29,657 nt of DNA from positions 1 through 29,657 of the IMG/VR virus record IMGVR_UViG_3300045257_000080. One strand, written 5' to 3'. Of the stretch, positions 23,071-29,657 are shown piece by piece. Source of the DNA: a virus. A program made the translations under genes and the position numbers. Position 1 is the first letter of the stretch, and every line of letters starts with the position of its first letter. The notes beneath the pieces were generated by a model. That model did no database searches, was not told where the DNA came from, and worked only from the letters and a program-made list of their open reading frames with translations.

Positions 23071-23216
23071 TCAAGTCCGTTAGCTACGACGACATGCTGG
23101 TCGGAACGCCGTTCATCTGCAACTCTAGCCCCGATGGGTGGGATTTGTGGAGGAAGGGCGACTGGCCCGCCTTTGTCCGCCGATTTGTCGAAAGGGAGCC
23201 GTCATGCACGACATGA
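23067..23216 (+). CDS. 49-residue protein, VGTPF-type small fold
   Basis: MIKSVSYDDMLVGTPFIC starts the product; a Trp-rich centre (GWDLWRKGDWPAF) follows. The VGxxF start is shared in spirit with neighbours at 23307, 23843, 24136 and 26371. Coupled by ATGA to the upstream gene. Function unknown. Confidence 0.5.
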   Translation: MIKSVSYDDMLVGTPFICNSSPDGWDLWRKGDWPAFVRRFVEREPSCTT

Positions 23217-23314
23217 TCAAGGCACTCGGCCATCTGATCCGCGGCCAGCTGGTGGTCTGCGCCTATGGGCTGGGCATGCTGGCACTGAGCTGGGTGTTGT
23301 TCCGTCATGGCTAG
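23204..23314 (+). CDS. 36-residue membrane micro-protein
   Basis: MHDMIKALGHLIRGQLVV continues into CAYGLGMLALSWVLF, a predicted transmembrane helix with basic start and HG end. AAAGGGAG precedes the ATG. It overlaps both neighbours (13 and 8 bases), consistent with a coupled gene. Function unknown. Confidence 0.5.
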   Translation: MHDMIKALGHLIRGQLVVCAYGLGMLALSWVLFRHG

Positions 23315-23645
23315 GTCGCAAGAAAAAGAAAAGGCGCTTATTAAGCGTATTCGCGCAGTGCCGGTGGGCGAGTATTTCCTGCTGGTGTGGGATGACGACC
23401 CGAAACAAGGCACGTGCGGGACAGCCCTTTACGAACGCGTCACTGAGACTGAGATCAAGTGTCAGATTACAAGCCATGGCGTGCTCTGGATTGACCGCCC
23501 GGCCGTGCATTTAATCGATCGGGTAGATTTCGACAGCACAGCGCGCATCCATCGGATCAGCGATGAAGACGCAGGCACGCGCATCATGCTCGCGATCCAC
23601 GGCCAAGGCGCCAAGGCGATGCGGATGGGAGTTGGACATGGCTAA
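23307..23645 (+). CDS. Small beta-rich protein with IMLAIHGQG motif (paralogue pair)
   Basis: The 112-residue product starts with a Lys-rich helix, then VPVGEYFLLVWDDDP (about 18-32), strands, and near the C-terminus TRIMLAIHGQGAKAMRMG. The 24136-24447 product has RRIMLAVHGQGQRAIEP at the same place and VPIGGVFLIGTPPF at the start, so they are diverged duplicates. Role unknown. Confidence 0.65.
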   Translation: MARSQEKEKALIKRIRAVPVGEYFLLVWDDDPKQGTCGTALYERVTETEIKCQITSHGVLWIDRPAVHLIDRVDFDSTARIHRISDEDAGTRIMLAIHGQGAKAMRMGVGHG

Positions 23646-23850
23646 GCTCGTACGTGGTCCTGGCATATGGGCGTCGCTTGCCGCGCGCGTCCGGACCCAG
23701 GGCGACTATTCCGTCGCGGCGGGGCTGGAGCGCATGCTCGGCGAGCGCCGGACATGGGATGCGCAAGGTCGCACCTATCACCTCGTGACCGGCAGCTGCA
23801 TCGCCGACGTCGACAACCGCGTGTCGGAAGTGCGAGGCTGGTATGGATGA
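23638..23850 (+). CDS. Hypothetical small protein
   Basis: MAKLVRGPGIWASLAARVRT starts this 70-residue product after an overlap of 8 bases with the previous gene. A helical N-terminal half is followed by TYHLVTGSCIADVDNRVSEV. The longer frame from 23563 would overlap the previous gene extensively. Function unknown. Confidence 0.55.
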   Translation: MAKLVRGPGIWASLAARVRTQGDYSVAAGLERMLGERRTWDAQGRTYHLVTGSCIADVDNRVSEVRGWYG

Positions 23851-24139
23851 CAACACCGTCACCGACGCCGATGGCTGGTATGATTACCGGATCGGCGAGA
23901 CCTTCAACCTGTTCGGCATTCTGGAGAGCGTGGGGTTCGGCGCACCCGGCTCGATCCTCCTGCGCTTCAGCGACTGGCAGCAGGCTGTGATCGTCACCAG
24001 TCATCCGCGCGACATCAAGCCGATCCCGATCGGCGCGGATGTCATGGTGCGCGTTATGCGGACCGAGGACGGCATGGACGCGCGGGCGATCTGGGAGCTG
24101 GGCGGGGTGCCGATACCGCTTACGGGAGATCAGCCATGA
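23843..24139 (+). CDS. Small beta-rich protein, IGETF-type
   Basis: The 98-residue acidic product begins MDDNTVTDADGWYDYRIGETFNLF and continues as alternating strands (GSILLRFSDWQQAVIVTSH, ADVMVRVMRTEDG). The IGETF segment resembles the opening of its neighbours. Overlaps both flanking genes (8 and 4 bases). Function unknown. Confidence 0.6.
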   Translation: MDDNTVTDADGWYDYRIGETFNLFGILESVGFGAPGSILLRFSDWQQAVIVTSHPRDIKPIPIGADVMVRVMRTEDGMDARAIWELGGVPIPLTGDQP

Positions 24140-24447
24140 GACCGTCGGTCAAGGTGGCAAAGGCCAAGCAGTCAGAGGCAATGCTCAAGGTTCCGATCGG
24201 TGGTGTGTTCCTCATTGGAACACCACCTTTCTGCCTGTACCAGCGTATCGACAAGGCGCATGTTCAGTGTCTCGTCAACACTCGGGGAATTGTAGAGTCC
24301 TTGACTGTACGCACGCGCATCAACCAGCCCCGGTTCGCGCATGATGTCGAGATCATCCTGCTGCCTGAAGACGAACAATCCCGCCGCATCATGCTTGCCG
24401 TGCACGGCCAAGGCCAACGCGCGATCGAGCCCTACAAGACACAGTAG
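24136..24447 (+). CDS. Small beta-rich protein with IMLAVHGQG motif (paralogue pair)
   Basis: This 103-residue product matches the 23307-23645 product at both ends: a Lys-rich N-terminus, VPIGGVFLIGTPPF (about 19-32), and RRIMLAVHGQGQRAIEP near the C-terminus. It is the last gene of this unit, coupled by ATGA to its upstream neighbour and followed by promoter 3. Function unknown. Confidence 0.65.
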   Translation: MRPSVKVAKAKQSEAMLKVPIGGVFLIGTPPFCLYQRIDKAHVQCLVNTRGIVESLTVRTRINQPRFAHDVEIILLPEDEQSRRIMLAVHGQGQRAIEPYKTQ

Positions 24448-24465
24448 TACGTTGCTGTGCGGCTC

Positions 24466-24493
24466 TGGACATAAGAAAAGGCGCGTCTAGAGT
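24466..24493 (+). promoter_or_regulatory. Rightward promoter 3 (TGGACATAAG type)
   Basis: TGGACA at 24466-24471, 16-base spacer beginning TAAG, TAGAGT at 24488-24493. It is a weaker relative of promoters 2 and 4, with the same -35/TAAG block and spacing. Palindrome copy 5 follows 20 bases after the -10. Confidence 0.5.
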
Positions 24494-24513
24494 AGCTTAA
24501 TCGAAGGCGAAAC

Positions 24514-24530
24514 TGTCGGATCATCCGACA
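24514..24530 (+). repeat. 17-base palindrome, copy 5 (leader of 259-residue gene)
   Basis: TGTCGGATCATCCGACA, changed only at the central base, preceded by GCGAAAC. AAAGGA follows after 5 bases and the ATG is at 24550. Confidence 0.85.
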
Positions 24531-24549
24531 CCATCAAAGGACATATCCC

Positions 24550-25329
24550 ATGGCCACCAAGCTGAACTGGGAGTATCAAGACACCGGCAAGCATGCCGGC
24601 GAATATCACGCCGAGCACAACGGCTACCGCATCCGTGCGGTGCTCGATCAGGATGTGCTAAACCCGCTCAATGATGACGGGCACTGGCCAATGCTGGTGC
24701 GCGACGACGGCCGGGTTACGCTCTACGAGAAAACCGCGGGATTTCGTGCGGATGATCCGCTGTCCCGCATCAGCGATGCGCAGCTCGTGCATGACCAGAT
24801 CACGATCGCCAAGTTGCTGAGTGTCAAGATCGAGGTGCTGACTGCGCTTGTTGGTGACTATGGCCCCCGCGGGGTCAAATATTGCGACGATGGCGGGCTC
24901 CTGCGCGAGCAGTTCCAGAACATCCTCGACGACCAGCGCGAGAGCGAAAAATTCGAGACCTATGCCGAGCTGTTCAAGCTCGCCGGCATCCACGCCTATT
25001 GCGCTGATAGCTGCGGCCATAGCCAGGGCGACCGGGCTGAGGTGCTGGTCGTCGCCACGCCCGAGGCGATCGAGGAGTTCGGCTGCACTGAGGTGACCGA
25101 TGACGATCTGGCCGAGCAGGTCAAGCTCTACGGCGCGTGGGCATGGGGCGATGTCTATGGCTATGTGATCGAGCGCGTCCAGTTCGAAGACGACAGTGGT
25201 GACAATGTCGTTGTGGGGGTTGAGGAAATCGACAGCTGCTGGGGTTTCTACGGTTCGGACTTCGACTGGTCCGGGCTCGAGGATGCCGCCATGGAAGCAT
25301 GTCCTGATGAGGAGAAGATCGATGCCTAA
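24550..25329 (+). CDS. Hypothetical acidic phage protein with DSCWGFYG motif
   Basis: The 259-residue protein is strongly acidic. It starts ATKLNWEYQDTGKHAGEYHAEH (a repeated His/Glu/Tyr pattern), has a helical middle (LREQFQNILDDQRES), then a C-terminal part with AWAWGDVYGYVIERVQFED and DSCWGFYGSDFDW. The YGYVIE...DSCWGFYG ending is recognisable in small hypothetical proteins of many phages, with no known function to my knowledge. It may act as an inhibitor or mimic given its charge, but this is inference. First gene of the promoter 3 unit. Confidence 0.7.
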   Translation: MATKLNWEYQDTGKHAGEYHAEHNGYRIRAVLDQDVLNPLNDDGHWPMLVRDDGRVTLYEKTAGFRADDPLSRISDAQLVHDQITIAKLLSVKIEVLTALVGDYGPRGVKYCDDGGLLREQFQNILDDQRESEKFETYAELFKLAGIHAYCADSCGHSQGDRAEVLVVATPEAIEEFGCTEVTDDDLAEQVKLYGAWAWGDVYGYVIERVQFEDDSGDNVVVGVEEIDSCWGFYGSDFDWSGLEDAAMEACPDEEKIDA

Positions 25330-25651
25330 ATACACCTTCAGCTTTGAGCGCGAAGTGACCGAAACCGAGGGGTTCGAGCGCACGATCGAGGCGCCGAGCT
25401 ATGCCGAGGCGCAGGCTGTGGCAGCCAATCTCGCCGAGGAATTCAACCACTGCTGCCCGGATGACTGCACGGCAATTGACTCCAGCCACTGCGAGATCGG
25501 TGATTTCGACGCGATCTGCCCGCCCACCTATCGCGACGTCGACACGGTACCGGATTTTGTCGTGCTGGCAGACGGCCAGTGTGTGTTGGCACCCGAGGAA
25601 GACGACGCCGAGCTGATCGACAAGGCAGCTCAGCGGGCGCAGACGCAATAA
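25322..25651 (+). CDS. Hypothetical acidic protein, Cys-rich centre
   Basis: MPKYTFSFEREVTETEGFER starts this 109-residue product, overlapping the previous gene by 8 bases. Asp/Glu-rich throughout, it holds Cys residues at FNHCCPDDC...HCEIGDFDAICPP (about 42-67) that could bind metal or form disulfides. The C-terminus is helical (ELIDKAAQRAQ). Function unknown. Confidence 0.65.
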   Translation: MPKYTFSFEREVTETEGFERTIEAPSYAEAQAVAANLAEEFNHCCPDDCTAIDSSHCEIGDFDAICPPTYRDVDTVPDFVVLADGQCVLAPEEDDAELIDKAAQRAQTQ

Positions 25652-25663
25652 AGGACCAAGACC

Positions 25664-26371
25664 ATGCGCTCAACTCGACTAATCGCTGTCACCGATGAGT
25701 ACGACAACACGCCCGGGCTCGCGATCAAAGGCACTCCCACGCAAATGGAGGAGTTCATGGCTGATCGCGAGGGCACCTTGATCGCCCACGACATTCTCGA
25801 ACATCAGAACGGCGCTGGTGAGATTGGTTCAGTCTGGGATGAGCTGGAAGCCCTTGGCGGTCTCTGGCAGGTGCGCGGCCGACATGGTGATATGTGTGAG
25901 CTGAAGCATCGCAGCTTCTGGTCTCCAGCGCAGAATGTCGCCAGTGATGTGTCGCGCATGTTCGGAGACTGGATAGACCATCAGTATTGTGGCCCGGGCG
26001 GCCTCTCCGCCGGTGGTCGCAGGCACGACTATGACGACGAGTTCCGAGAGATCGTCGAGTACGCGCGCGAGAGCATCCGAGCCGAGTACACTGACATGGG
26101 CAATGGCTCGCCCGGCGAGGACGAGAACGGCTGGTCTCCGGACCTGTATGAGGCACTGGATACATATCTCGCGCTGGTGCCGCGCCGAATGCGGATCGGC
26201 TTTCGCAAGGCGGCGAGACGCTTCGGCCGAGACCCCTATGGCGGCATCTCGATGTTCAAGGAAATCCAGCGCGCGGTGGGCACCGCGTCGATTGAGTTCG
26301 AAGGGCAGGAATTTGTGCTCACCTATGGGCGGCAGCAGGCGATCCTGCGCGAGCTGCCTGGGGATTGGTGA
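25664..26371 (+). CDS. Hypothetical protein, 235 residues
   Basis: The ATG follows AAAGGACCAAGACC. The chain has a beta-like N-terminus, a helical middle (DVSRMFGDWIDHQY, DDEFREIVEYARESIRAEY), an acidic Gly/Ser-rich turn and a helical C-terminal part (RRMRIGFRKAARRFG). No catalytic motif seen. Its stop overlaps the next ATG (TGATG). Function unknown. Confidence 0.65.
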   Translation: MRSTRLIAVTDEYDNTPGLAIKGTPTQMEEFMADREGTLIAHDILEHQNGAGEIGSVWDELEALGGLWQVRGRHGDMCELKHRSFWSPAQNVASDVSRMFGDWIDHQYCGPGGLSAGGRRHDYDDEFREIVEYARESIRAEYTDMGNGSPGEDENGWSPDLYEALDTYLALVPRRMRIGFRKAARRFGRDPYGGISMFKEIQRAVGTASIEFEGQEFVLTYGRQQAILRELPGDW

Positions 26372-26703
26372 TGACTATGGAAATCATCCGCTCACCCGCC
26401 GATCTGGTCGCAGGCGATGTGCTCTACATCTCCAAGCTGGTGCGCCCGCGCGACCGGGACGAATATTGGTGGCGGGCGTACTGGATTGTCAAGGCCGCGC
26501 CGCGCCACAAGAGGCAGACATGGGTTGAGGGCATGGTGCTGAAGATGCACCCCGACCCGGACAAGGACCACCGACTGATCGACTTCGACGAGAAGTTCGA
26601 GACGCAGGTGATCCAGTTCCTGCCGGAGAACGATCATCCGCAAGGCGTGTCGGCGATGCGCATGAAGCACATCGCCTTGGGCACAATCAAATTGGGGGCA
26701 TAG
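26371..26703 (+). CDS. Hypothetical small protein, basic/aromatic
   Basis: From ATG 26371 (or 26377) the product is about 110 residues. It begins IIRSPADLVAGDVLYI, then Arg/Trp-rich strands (DRDEYWWRAYWIVKAAPRHK) and ends VSAMRMKHIALGTIKLGA. The VAGDVLYI start recalls the VGxxF proteins upstream. Coupled to its neighbour by TGATG. Function unknown. Confidence 0.6.
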   Translation: MTMEIIRSPADLVAGDVLYISKLVRPRDRDEYWWRAYWIVKAAPRHKRQTWVEGMVLKMHPDPDKDHRLIDFDEKFETQVIQFLPENDHPQGVSAMRMKHIALGTIKLGA

Positions 26704-26705
26704 TC

Positions 26706-26858
26706 ATGGAGTGGGAAGTGTACGCGCAGCGCGGTCCAGAGATGGTGGTGGCGCAGTTCAAGACAAAGATTGCCGCGAGCGACTACGCACGCTGGCGAAA
26801 TGAAATGGCCCGGAGCTTCAAGCCCTGGCGGGTGCGAGCGATAACCCCGACATCGTAG
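26706..26858 (+). CDS. 50-residue basic protein
   Basis: MEWEVYAQRGPEMVVAQFKT opens a short product ending in a helix, WRNEMARSFKPWRVRAIT. It starts 2 bases after the previous stop and ends 20 bases before promoter 4, so it is probably the last gene of the unit. A ribosome site is weak (GGGGGCATAGTC). Function unknown. Confidence 0.5.
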   Translation: MEWEVYAQRGPEMVVAQFKTKIAASDYARWRNEMARSFKPWRVRAITPTS

Positions 26859-26878
26859 TGCAGCGCCCTGCGGTGCGT

Positions 26879-26906
26879 TTGACATAAGCCCGGAGCCCCC
26901 TAGAAT
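26879..26906 (+). promoter_or_regulatory. Rightward promoter 4 (TTGACATAAG type) with a repeat around the -10
   Basis: TTGACA at 26879-26884, 16-base spacer starting TAAGCCC, TAGAAT at 26901-26906. GGAGCCC (26892-26898) and GGGCTCC (26909-26915) form a 7-bp inverted repeat enclosing the -10. Palindrome copy 6 follows 43 bases later and the AAA+ gene starts at 26989. Confidence 0.6.
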
Positions 26907-26949
26907 AAGGGCTCCACAGCAAATTACCCTGTGTTTTCAATCCCCAAGC

Positions 26950-26966
26950 TGTCGGATAATCCGGCA
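26950..26966 (+). repeat. 17-base palindrome, copy 6 (leader of AAA+ gene)
   Basis: TGTCGGATAATCCGGCA, same G-U-permitting change as copy 3, preceded by CAAGC and followed by AAAGGA and the ATG at 26989. Confidence 0.85.
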
Positions 26967-26988
26967 CTTACAACCAAAGGAAAATCCC

Positions 26989-28023
26989 ATGCAGGTCATC
27001 AACATCCCGACGATGAAGTCCATGATCCACCATCTCGGCGTCGGCAAGCGCCGGCCGCTCTACTTCTGGGGCCCGTCGGGTGTCGGCAAGAGCGAGGGCA
27101 TCCAGCAGGCCTGCGCCGAGCACGAGGGCGTGATGTGCGACATTCGCGTCAGCCAGTATGAGGGCATCGACTTTCGCGGCATCCCCGATGTGCAGGCCGG
27201 TTCCACCGTGTGGAACATGCCGGCGACGCTGCCCTTCAAGGGCAACGCCAAGTTCGAGATGTGCGACCCGGACAAGCCGATCTTCATGTTCCTCGACGAG
27301 ATCAACCAGGGCGATCCGTCGGTCACGTCGGTCTGCTACCAGCTCATCCAGGATCGCCGCATCGGCGAGCACGAACTGCTCGACAATGTCGTGATCGTCG
27401 CCGCCGGCAACCGCGACAGCGATCGCGGCGCCACCAACCGCTGGGCCTATCCGCTCGGCAACCGCGGCACGCACGCCGAGCTGGTCGCCGACGTCAAGGC
27501 ATGGTCGGCATGGGCTGCCACGACCAGTGTGCCGGCGGCACTGATCGGCTTCCTGAACTTCCGCGCGGAGCTGATCCACACCTTCGACAGCGCCAAGCCC
27601 ACCAAGGTGTTCGCGACCCCGCGCAGCTGGGGCTTCGTCGCCGAGGACATGGCCGATCCGAGCCTGCCCGAGGACGTGCGCCTCGCCAGCATGTCGGGCT
27701 CGGTGGGCGAAGGCCCGGCGGTCGAGCTGAGCGGCTTCCTCAAGATCATGGCGTCGCTCAAGCCGATCGAGGAGATCATCAAGGACCCGATGGGCGTTCC
27801 GATCAGCGAGGAGCTGGACGTGCAGTGGGCGCTCGCCACCCATGTCGCCGGTAACATGCTGAAGGACAACGCCGATCCGCTGCAGAAATTCCTGGGGCGC
27901 ATGGAGCCCGAGATGGTGGTGATGGCGTGGACGCTGGCGATCAACCGCGATCCGGACCTGACCGACACCAACGCGTTCCTGTTCGACTATTCGCCCAAGT
28001 ATCGGGCGCTGTTCCAGAACTGA
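26989..28023 (+). CDS. MoxR-type AAA+ ATPase (N4 gp24-like)
   Basis: The 344-residue ATPase has Walker A GPSGVGKS (28-35), Walker B FMFLDE (Asp103-Glu104), and sensor 1 AAGNRDSDRG with Asn141. The spacing and the short C-terminal lid are MoxR/AAA_5-like. It is followed by the metallopeptidase/VWA gene. MoxR-VWA pairs are chaperone-like remodelling machines in bacteria (for example RavA-ViaA, CoxD-CoxE), and N4-like phages carry an equivalent pair (gp24-gp25) of unknown role. An AAAGGA-type ribosome site lies 10 bases upstream. Probably remodels a phage or host protein complex early in infection; the substrate is unknown. Confidence 0.85.
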   Translation: MQVINIPTMKSMIHHLGVGKRRPLYFWGPSGVGKSEGIQQACAEHEGVMCDIRVSQYEGIDFRGIPDVQAGSTVWNMPATLPFKGNAKFEMCDPDKPIFMFLDEINQGDPSVTSVCYQLIQDRRIGEHELLDNVVIVAAGNRDSDRGATNRWAYPLGNRGTHAELVADVKAWSAWAATTSVPAALIGFLNFRAELIHTFDSAKPTKVFATPRSWGFVAEDMADPSLPEDVRLASMSGSVGEGPAVELSGFLKIMASLKPIEEIIKDPMGVPISEELDVQWALATHVAGNMLKDNADPLQKFLGRMEPEMVVMAWTLAINRDPDLTDTNAFLFDYSPKYRALFQN

Positions 28024-28027
28024 GAGA

Positions 28028-28044
28028 CCCCTGCAGGGCAGGGG
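28028..28044 (+). other. Hairpin after the AAA+ gene
   Basis: CCCCTGC-AGG-GCAGGGG lies 5 bases after the AAA+ stop, without a T-run. It probably marks an mRNA end or processing site; the following 28045-28130 leader carries palindrome copy 7. Confidence 0.4.
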
Positions 28045-28090
28045 GTGGTGCGCACCAGGGCGCAAGGTCGGAGCCCGCCACCCCCGAAAC

Positions 28091-28107
28091 TGTCGGATAA
28101 TCCGACG
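28091..28107 (+). repeat. 17-base palindrome, copy 7 (leader of VWA gene)
   Basis: TGTCGGATAATCCGACG; the last base would give a terminal U-G pair. CCGAAAC precedes it and CAAAGGA and ATG 28131 follow. No TTGACATAAG promoter lies upstream, so this copy is inside the AAA+/VWA operon. Confidence 0.85.
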
Positions 28108-28130
28108 TTTAGAAATCAAAGGACCCGGCC

Positions 28131-29279
28131 ATGAACGTCCAGACCAAGAACACCGCCGATCCGAAATATAAGCTAAGCAAAGCCAAAGCAAGATTGCTGA
28201 TGGACCACCCATTTTTTGCAACGCTGTTGCTGCGAACCGAGGTGCTGCTTTCGGACACAGTGCCCACCGCCGCCACTGATGGCGAGCGCATGTATTTCAA
28301 CCCGGACTTCCTCGACCAGCTGTCGATCGACGACACCATGTTCGTGCTCTGCCACGAGGTGGGGCACGACAGTCTGCTGCACTCGCTGCGGATGGGGATG
28401 CGCAACCACGAGATATGGAACCAAGCCTGCGACCACGCCATCAACCTGATGCTGATCAACCAGGGTATGAAGATGCCGGCCAAGGTGCCCGGGCTGGCCG
28501 ATGACAAATACAAGGGCATGTCGGCCGATCGCATCTATGACGATCTGCGGCGCAACCCGCCCCCAAAGGGTGGTGGCGGCGCGGGCAAGCCCGGCGGCAG
28601 CCCCGGCAACACGCTGGGTGGTGACGTGCTGCCCAGCAAGACTGGCGGCGATCCGGCTAAACAGGCCGCGGCTGAGACGCGCGCCAAGCAGAAGGTGGCG
28701 GCAGCCGCGAACATGGCGCGCATGGCAGGCAAGCTGTATGGCGATCTCGAGCGGATGGTCAGCGAATGCCTCGAGACCAAGGTGGCATGGACCGATGTGC
28801 TGCGCGAGTACATGCTCAAGATCGTGAAGTCCCGCGAGAGCTGGCAGCGGCGCAACCGCCGGTTCAAGGATTTCTATTTGCCCACCCGGCACAGCCGCCA
28901 GCTTGGCCCGATCATCTTCATCCCTGACACGTCGGGCTCGATGTGGGGAGACGACATGGAGAAAATTTGCTCCGAGATCGCCCACTGCACCTCGCAGTGC
29001 GCGCCCGAGAATATTCGGGTGATCTGGGCTGATAGCAAGGTGCAGGGCGAGCAGGTGTTCGACCCGAACGAGTTCGAGTTCGGCAAGCTCGTGCCGGTGG
29101 GCGGCGGCGGGACCGACATGCGCGTGCCGCTCACCTATGCCGAGCAGTATGATCCGCAGGTCGTGATCCTGATGACGGACTGCGAGACGCCCTGGCCAGA
29201 CGCGGAGCCGCCATATCCGGTGATCGTGATCAGCACGACGAGCAAGGTCGCGCCGATCGGCACCACGATCAACATATGA
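28131..29279 (+). CDS. Zincin-like plus VWA-domain protein (N4 gp25-like)
   Basis: The 382-residue protein combines two domains. Residues about 1-130 form a putative metallopeptidase-like region with HEVGH (75-79) and a later CDHAINLML segment, as in DUF2201-type proteins. A Gly/Pro-rich linker (about 145-180) follows. The C-terminal part is a VWA domain with MIDAS residues: DTSGS (266-270), a GGGTDMR threonine (about 328) and MTD (about 347-349). It is the expected partner of the upstream AAA+ ATPase. In such pairs the VWA protein binds the ATPase and substrate. Whether the HEVGH site is catalytic is unproven. Confidence 0.85.
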   Translation: MNVQTKNTADPKYKLSKAKARLLMDHPFFATLLLRTEVLLSDTVPTAATDGERMYFNPDFLDQLSIDDTMFVLCHEVGHDSLLHSLRMGMRNHEIWNQACDHAINLMLINQGMKMPAKVPGLADDKYKGMSADRIYDDLRRNPPPKGGGGAGKPGGSPGNTLGGDVLPSKTGGDPAKQAAAETRAKQKVAAAANMARMAGKLYGDLERMVSECLETKVAWTDVLREYMLKIVKSRESWQRRNRRFKDFYLPTRHSRQLGPIIFIPDTSGSMWGDDMEKICSEIAHCTSQCAPENIRVIWADSKVQGEQVFDPNEFEFGKLVPVGGGGTDMRVPLTYAEQYDPQVVILMTDCETPWPDAEPPYPVIVISTTSKVAPIGTTINI

Positions 29280-29590
29280 TGCACTTCTTCACCGCAGATG
29301 GCGCGCGCGTGCCCACCTTCCGCCAGCGCATTGTGACTGAAGCAGCTGTGCGCACAGAACTGCGGGTCGGTTACCGGACGGCGCAGACATGGGCCCCGGC
29401 ATATGTCGCCGAGCGTTGGGAAAAACGACACTGGTGGCTGTGGTCGACTGATCGAGTCACCCTGTGGGTTCCCGGGTCCATGTCGGCTGCATCGGTTGCG
29501 TCGCGGATATCCAAGAACGCAGTGTTTCCCCTTAAGCGCTGGCCCAATCTGGCGTCGATCGAAATGTATCTGAGGATGGTAAGACCATGA
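29276..29590 (+). CDS. Hypothetical basic protein
   Basis: The 104-residue product (MMHFFTADGARVPTFRQRIV...) is Arg/Trp-rich with a WEKRHWWLWSTDRVTLWVPG strand-like stretch at about 48-67 and a basic helical C-terminus. Its ATG overlaps the stop of the VWA gene by 4 bases (ATGA), suggesting it belongs to the ATPase/VWA operon. Function unknown. Confidence 0.6.
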   Translation: MMHFFTADGARVPTFRQRIVTEAAVRTELRVGYRTAQTWAPAYVAERWEKRHWWLWSTDRVTLWVPGSMSAASVASRISKNAVFPLKRWPNLASIEMYLRMVRP

Positions 29591-29657
29591 GCGAAGTCAA
29601 AAAATTCCGGCCGGTGCAGGAGCAGGACGCGACGATCGCACCAGGCGAGCCCGACAT
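29587..29657 (+). CDS. Partial gene at window edge
   Basis: MSEVKKFRPVQEQDATIAPG starts at an ATG overlapping the previous stop (ATGA) and runs off the window after 23 codons. The charged, probably disordered start gives no functional clue. Confidence 0.5.
   Translation, partial: MSEVKKFRPVQEQDATIAPGEPD

Noticed and set aside
24658-25383. Minus-strand ORF of 241 codons opposite the 259-residue gene
   Set aside because: The plus-strand gene has promoter, palindrome and AAAGGA upstream; the antisense frame has none.
18772-28107. The palindromes as a CRISPR array
   Set aside because: Copies are hundreds to thousands of bases apart in gene leaders, not separated by uniform spacers.
26968-28221. 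Minus-strand ORF of 417 codons opposite the AAA+ gene
   Set aside because: Shadow of the plus-strand AAA+ gene with Walker and sensor motifs; its product is Arg/His/Leu-rich.

Overview
The window is part of a tailed phage (podovirus-type) genome, or a prophage/environmental copy of one. High GC and GC-rich codon use suggest a GC-rich proteobacterial host. An alphaproteobacterium such as a sphingomonad is plausible, but nothing seen proves it. There are two divergent arms. Everything from about 18.4 kb down to base 1 is read leftward (late: packaging, head, connector, ejection). Everything from about 18.7 kb to the right end is read rightward (early/middle).

Left arm, in order of transcription: two small orphan proteins (18419-17669, one membrane-anchored), a putative small terminase and a run of translationally coupled small genes (17534-16130), a putative virion protein and an SGNH-hydrolase virion protein (16079-14253), the large terminase, the portal, a short helical protein, a Pro/Ala-rich scaffold-like protein, an N4-gp56-family major capsid protein, three small virion candidates, a head-tail adaptor and an Ala/Gly-rich putative ejection protein. 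Last comes an open-ended giant protein (at least 1,723 residues) carrying an HEMIH zinc-peptidase signature and ~135-residue internal repeats. The order terminase - portal - scaffold - capsid - adaptor - giant protein resembles N4-like and Bcep22-like podoviruses.

Right arm: a host-type promoter drives a basic early protein that ends at a strong terminator. An AT-rich 0.74-kb non-coding stretch with 28-bp tandem repeats follows (candidate origin or control region). Next comes a predicted regulator with two HTH-like segments around a CCHC zinc site, then strings of small overlapping orphan genes, a tRNA-like element, and a MoxR-type AAA+ ATPase paired with a protein carrying an HEVGH motif and a VWA domain. 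The same pairing is known as N4 gp24/gp25.

The most striking unexplained feature is a directional 17-base palindrome (TGTCGGATNATCCGACA). It occurs seven times, only in the right arm as far as I could read. Five copies lie just upstream of an AAAGGA ribosome site. Three copies also follow a shared TTGACATAAG / TAGAAT-like promoter. It behaves like a dispersed regulatory module (operator, leader hairpin or hairpin promoter). No integrase, DNA polymerase, RNA polymerase, endolysin or CRISPR array was recognised in the window.
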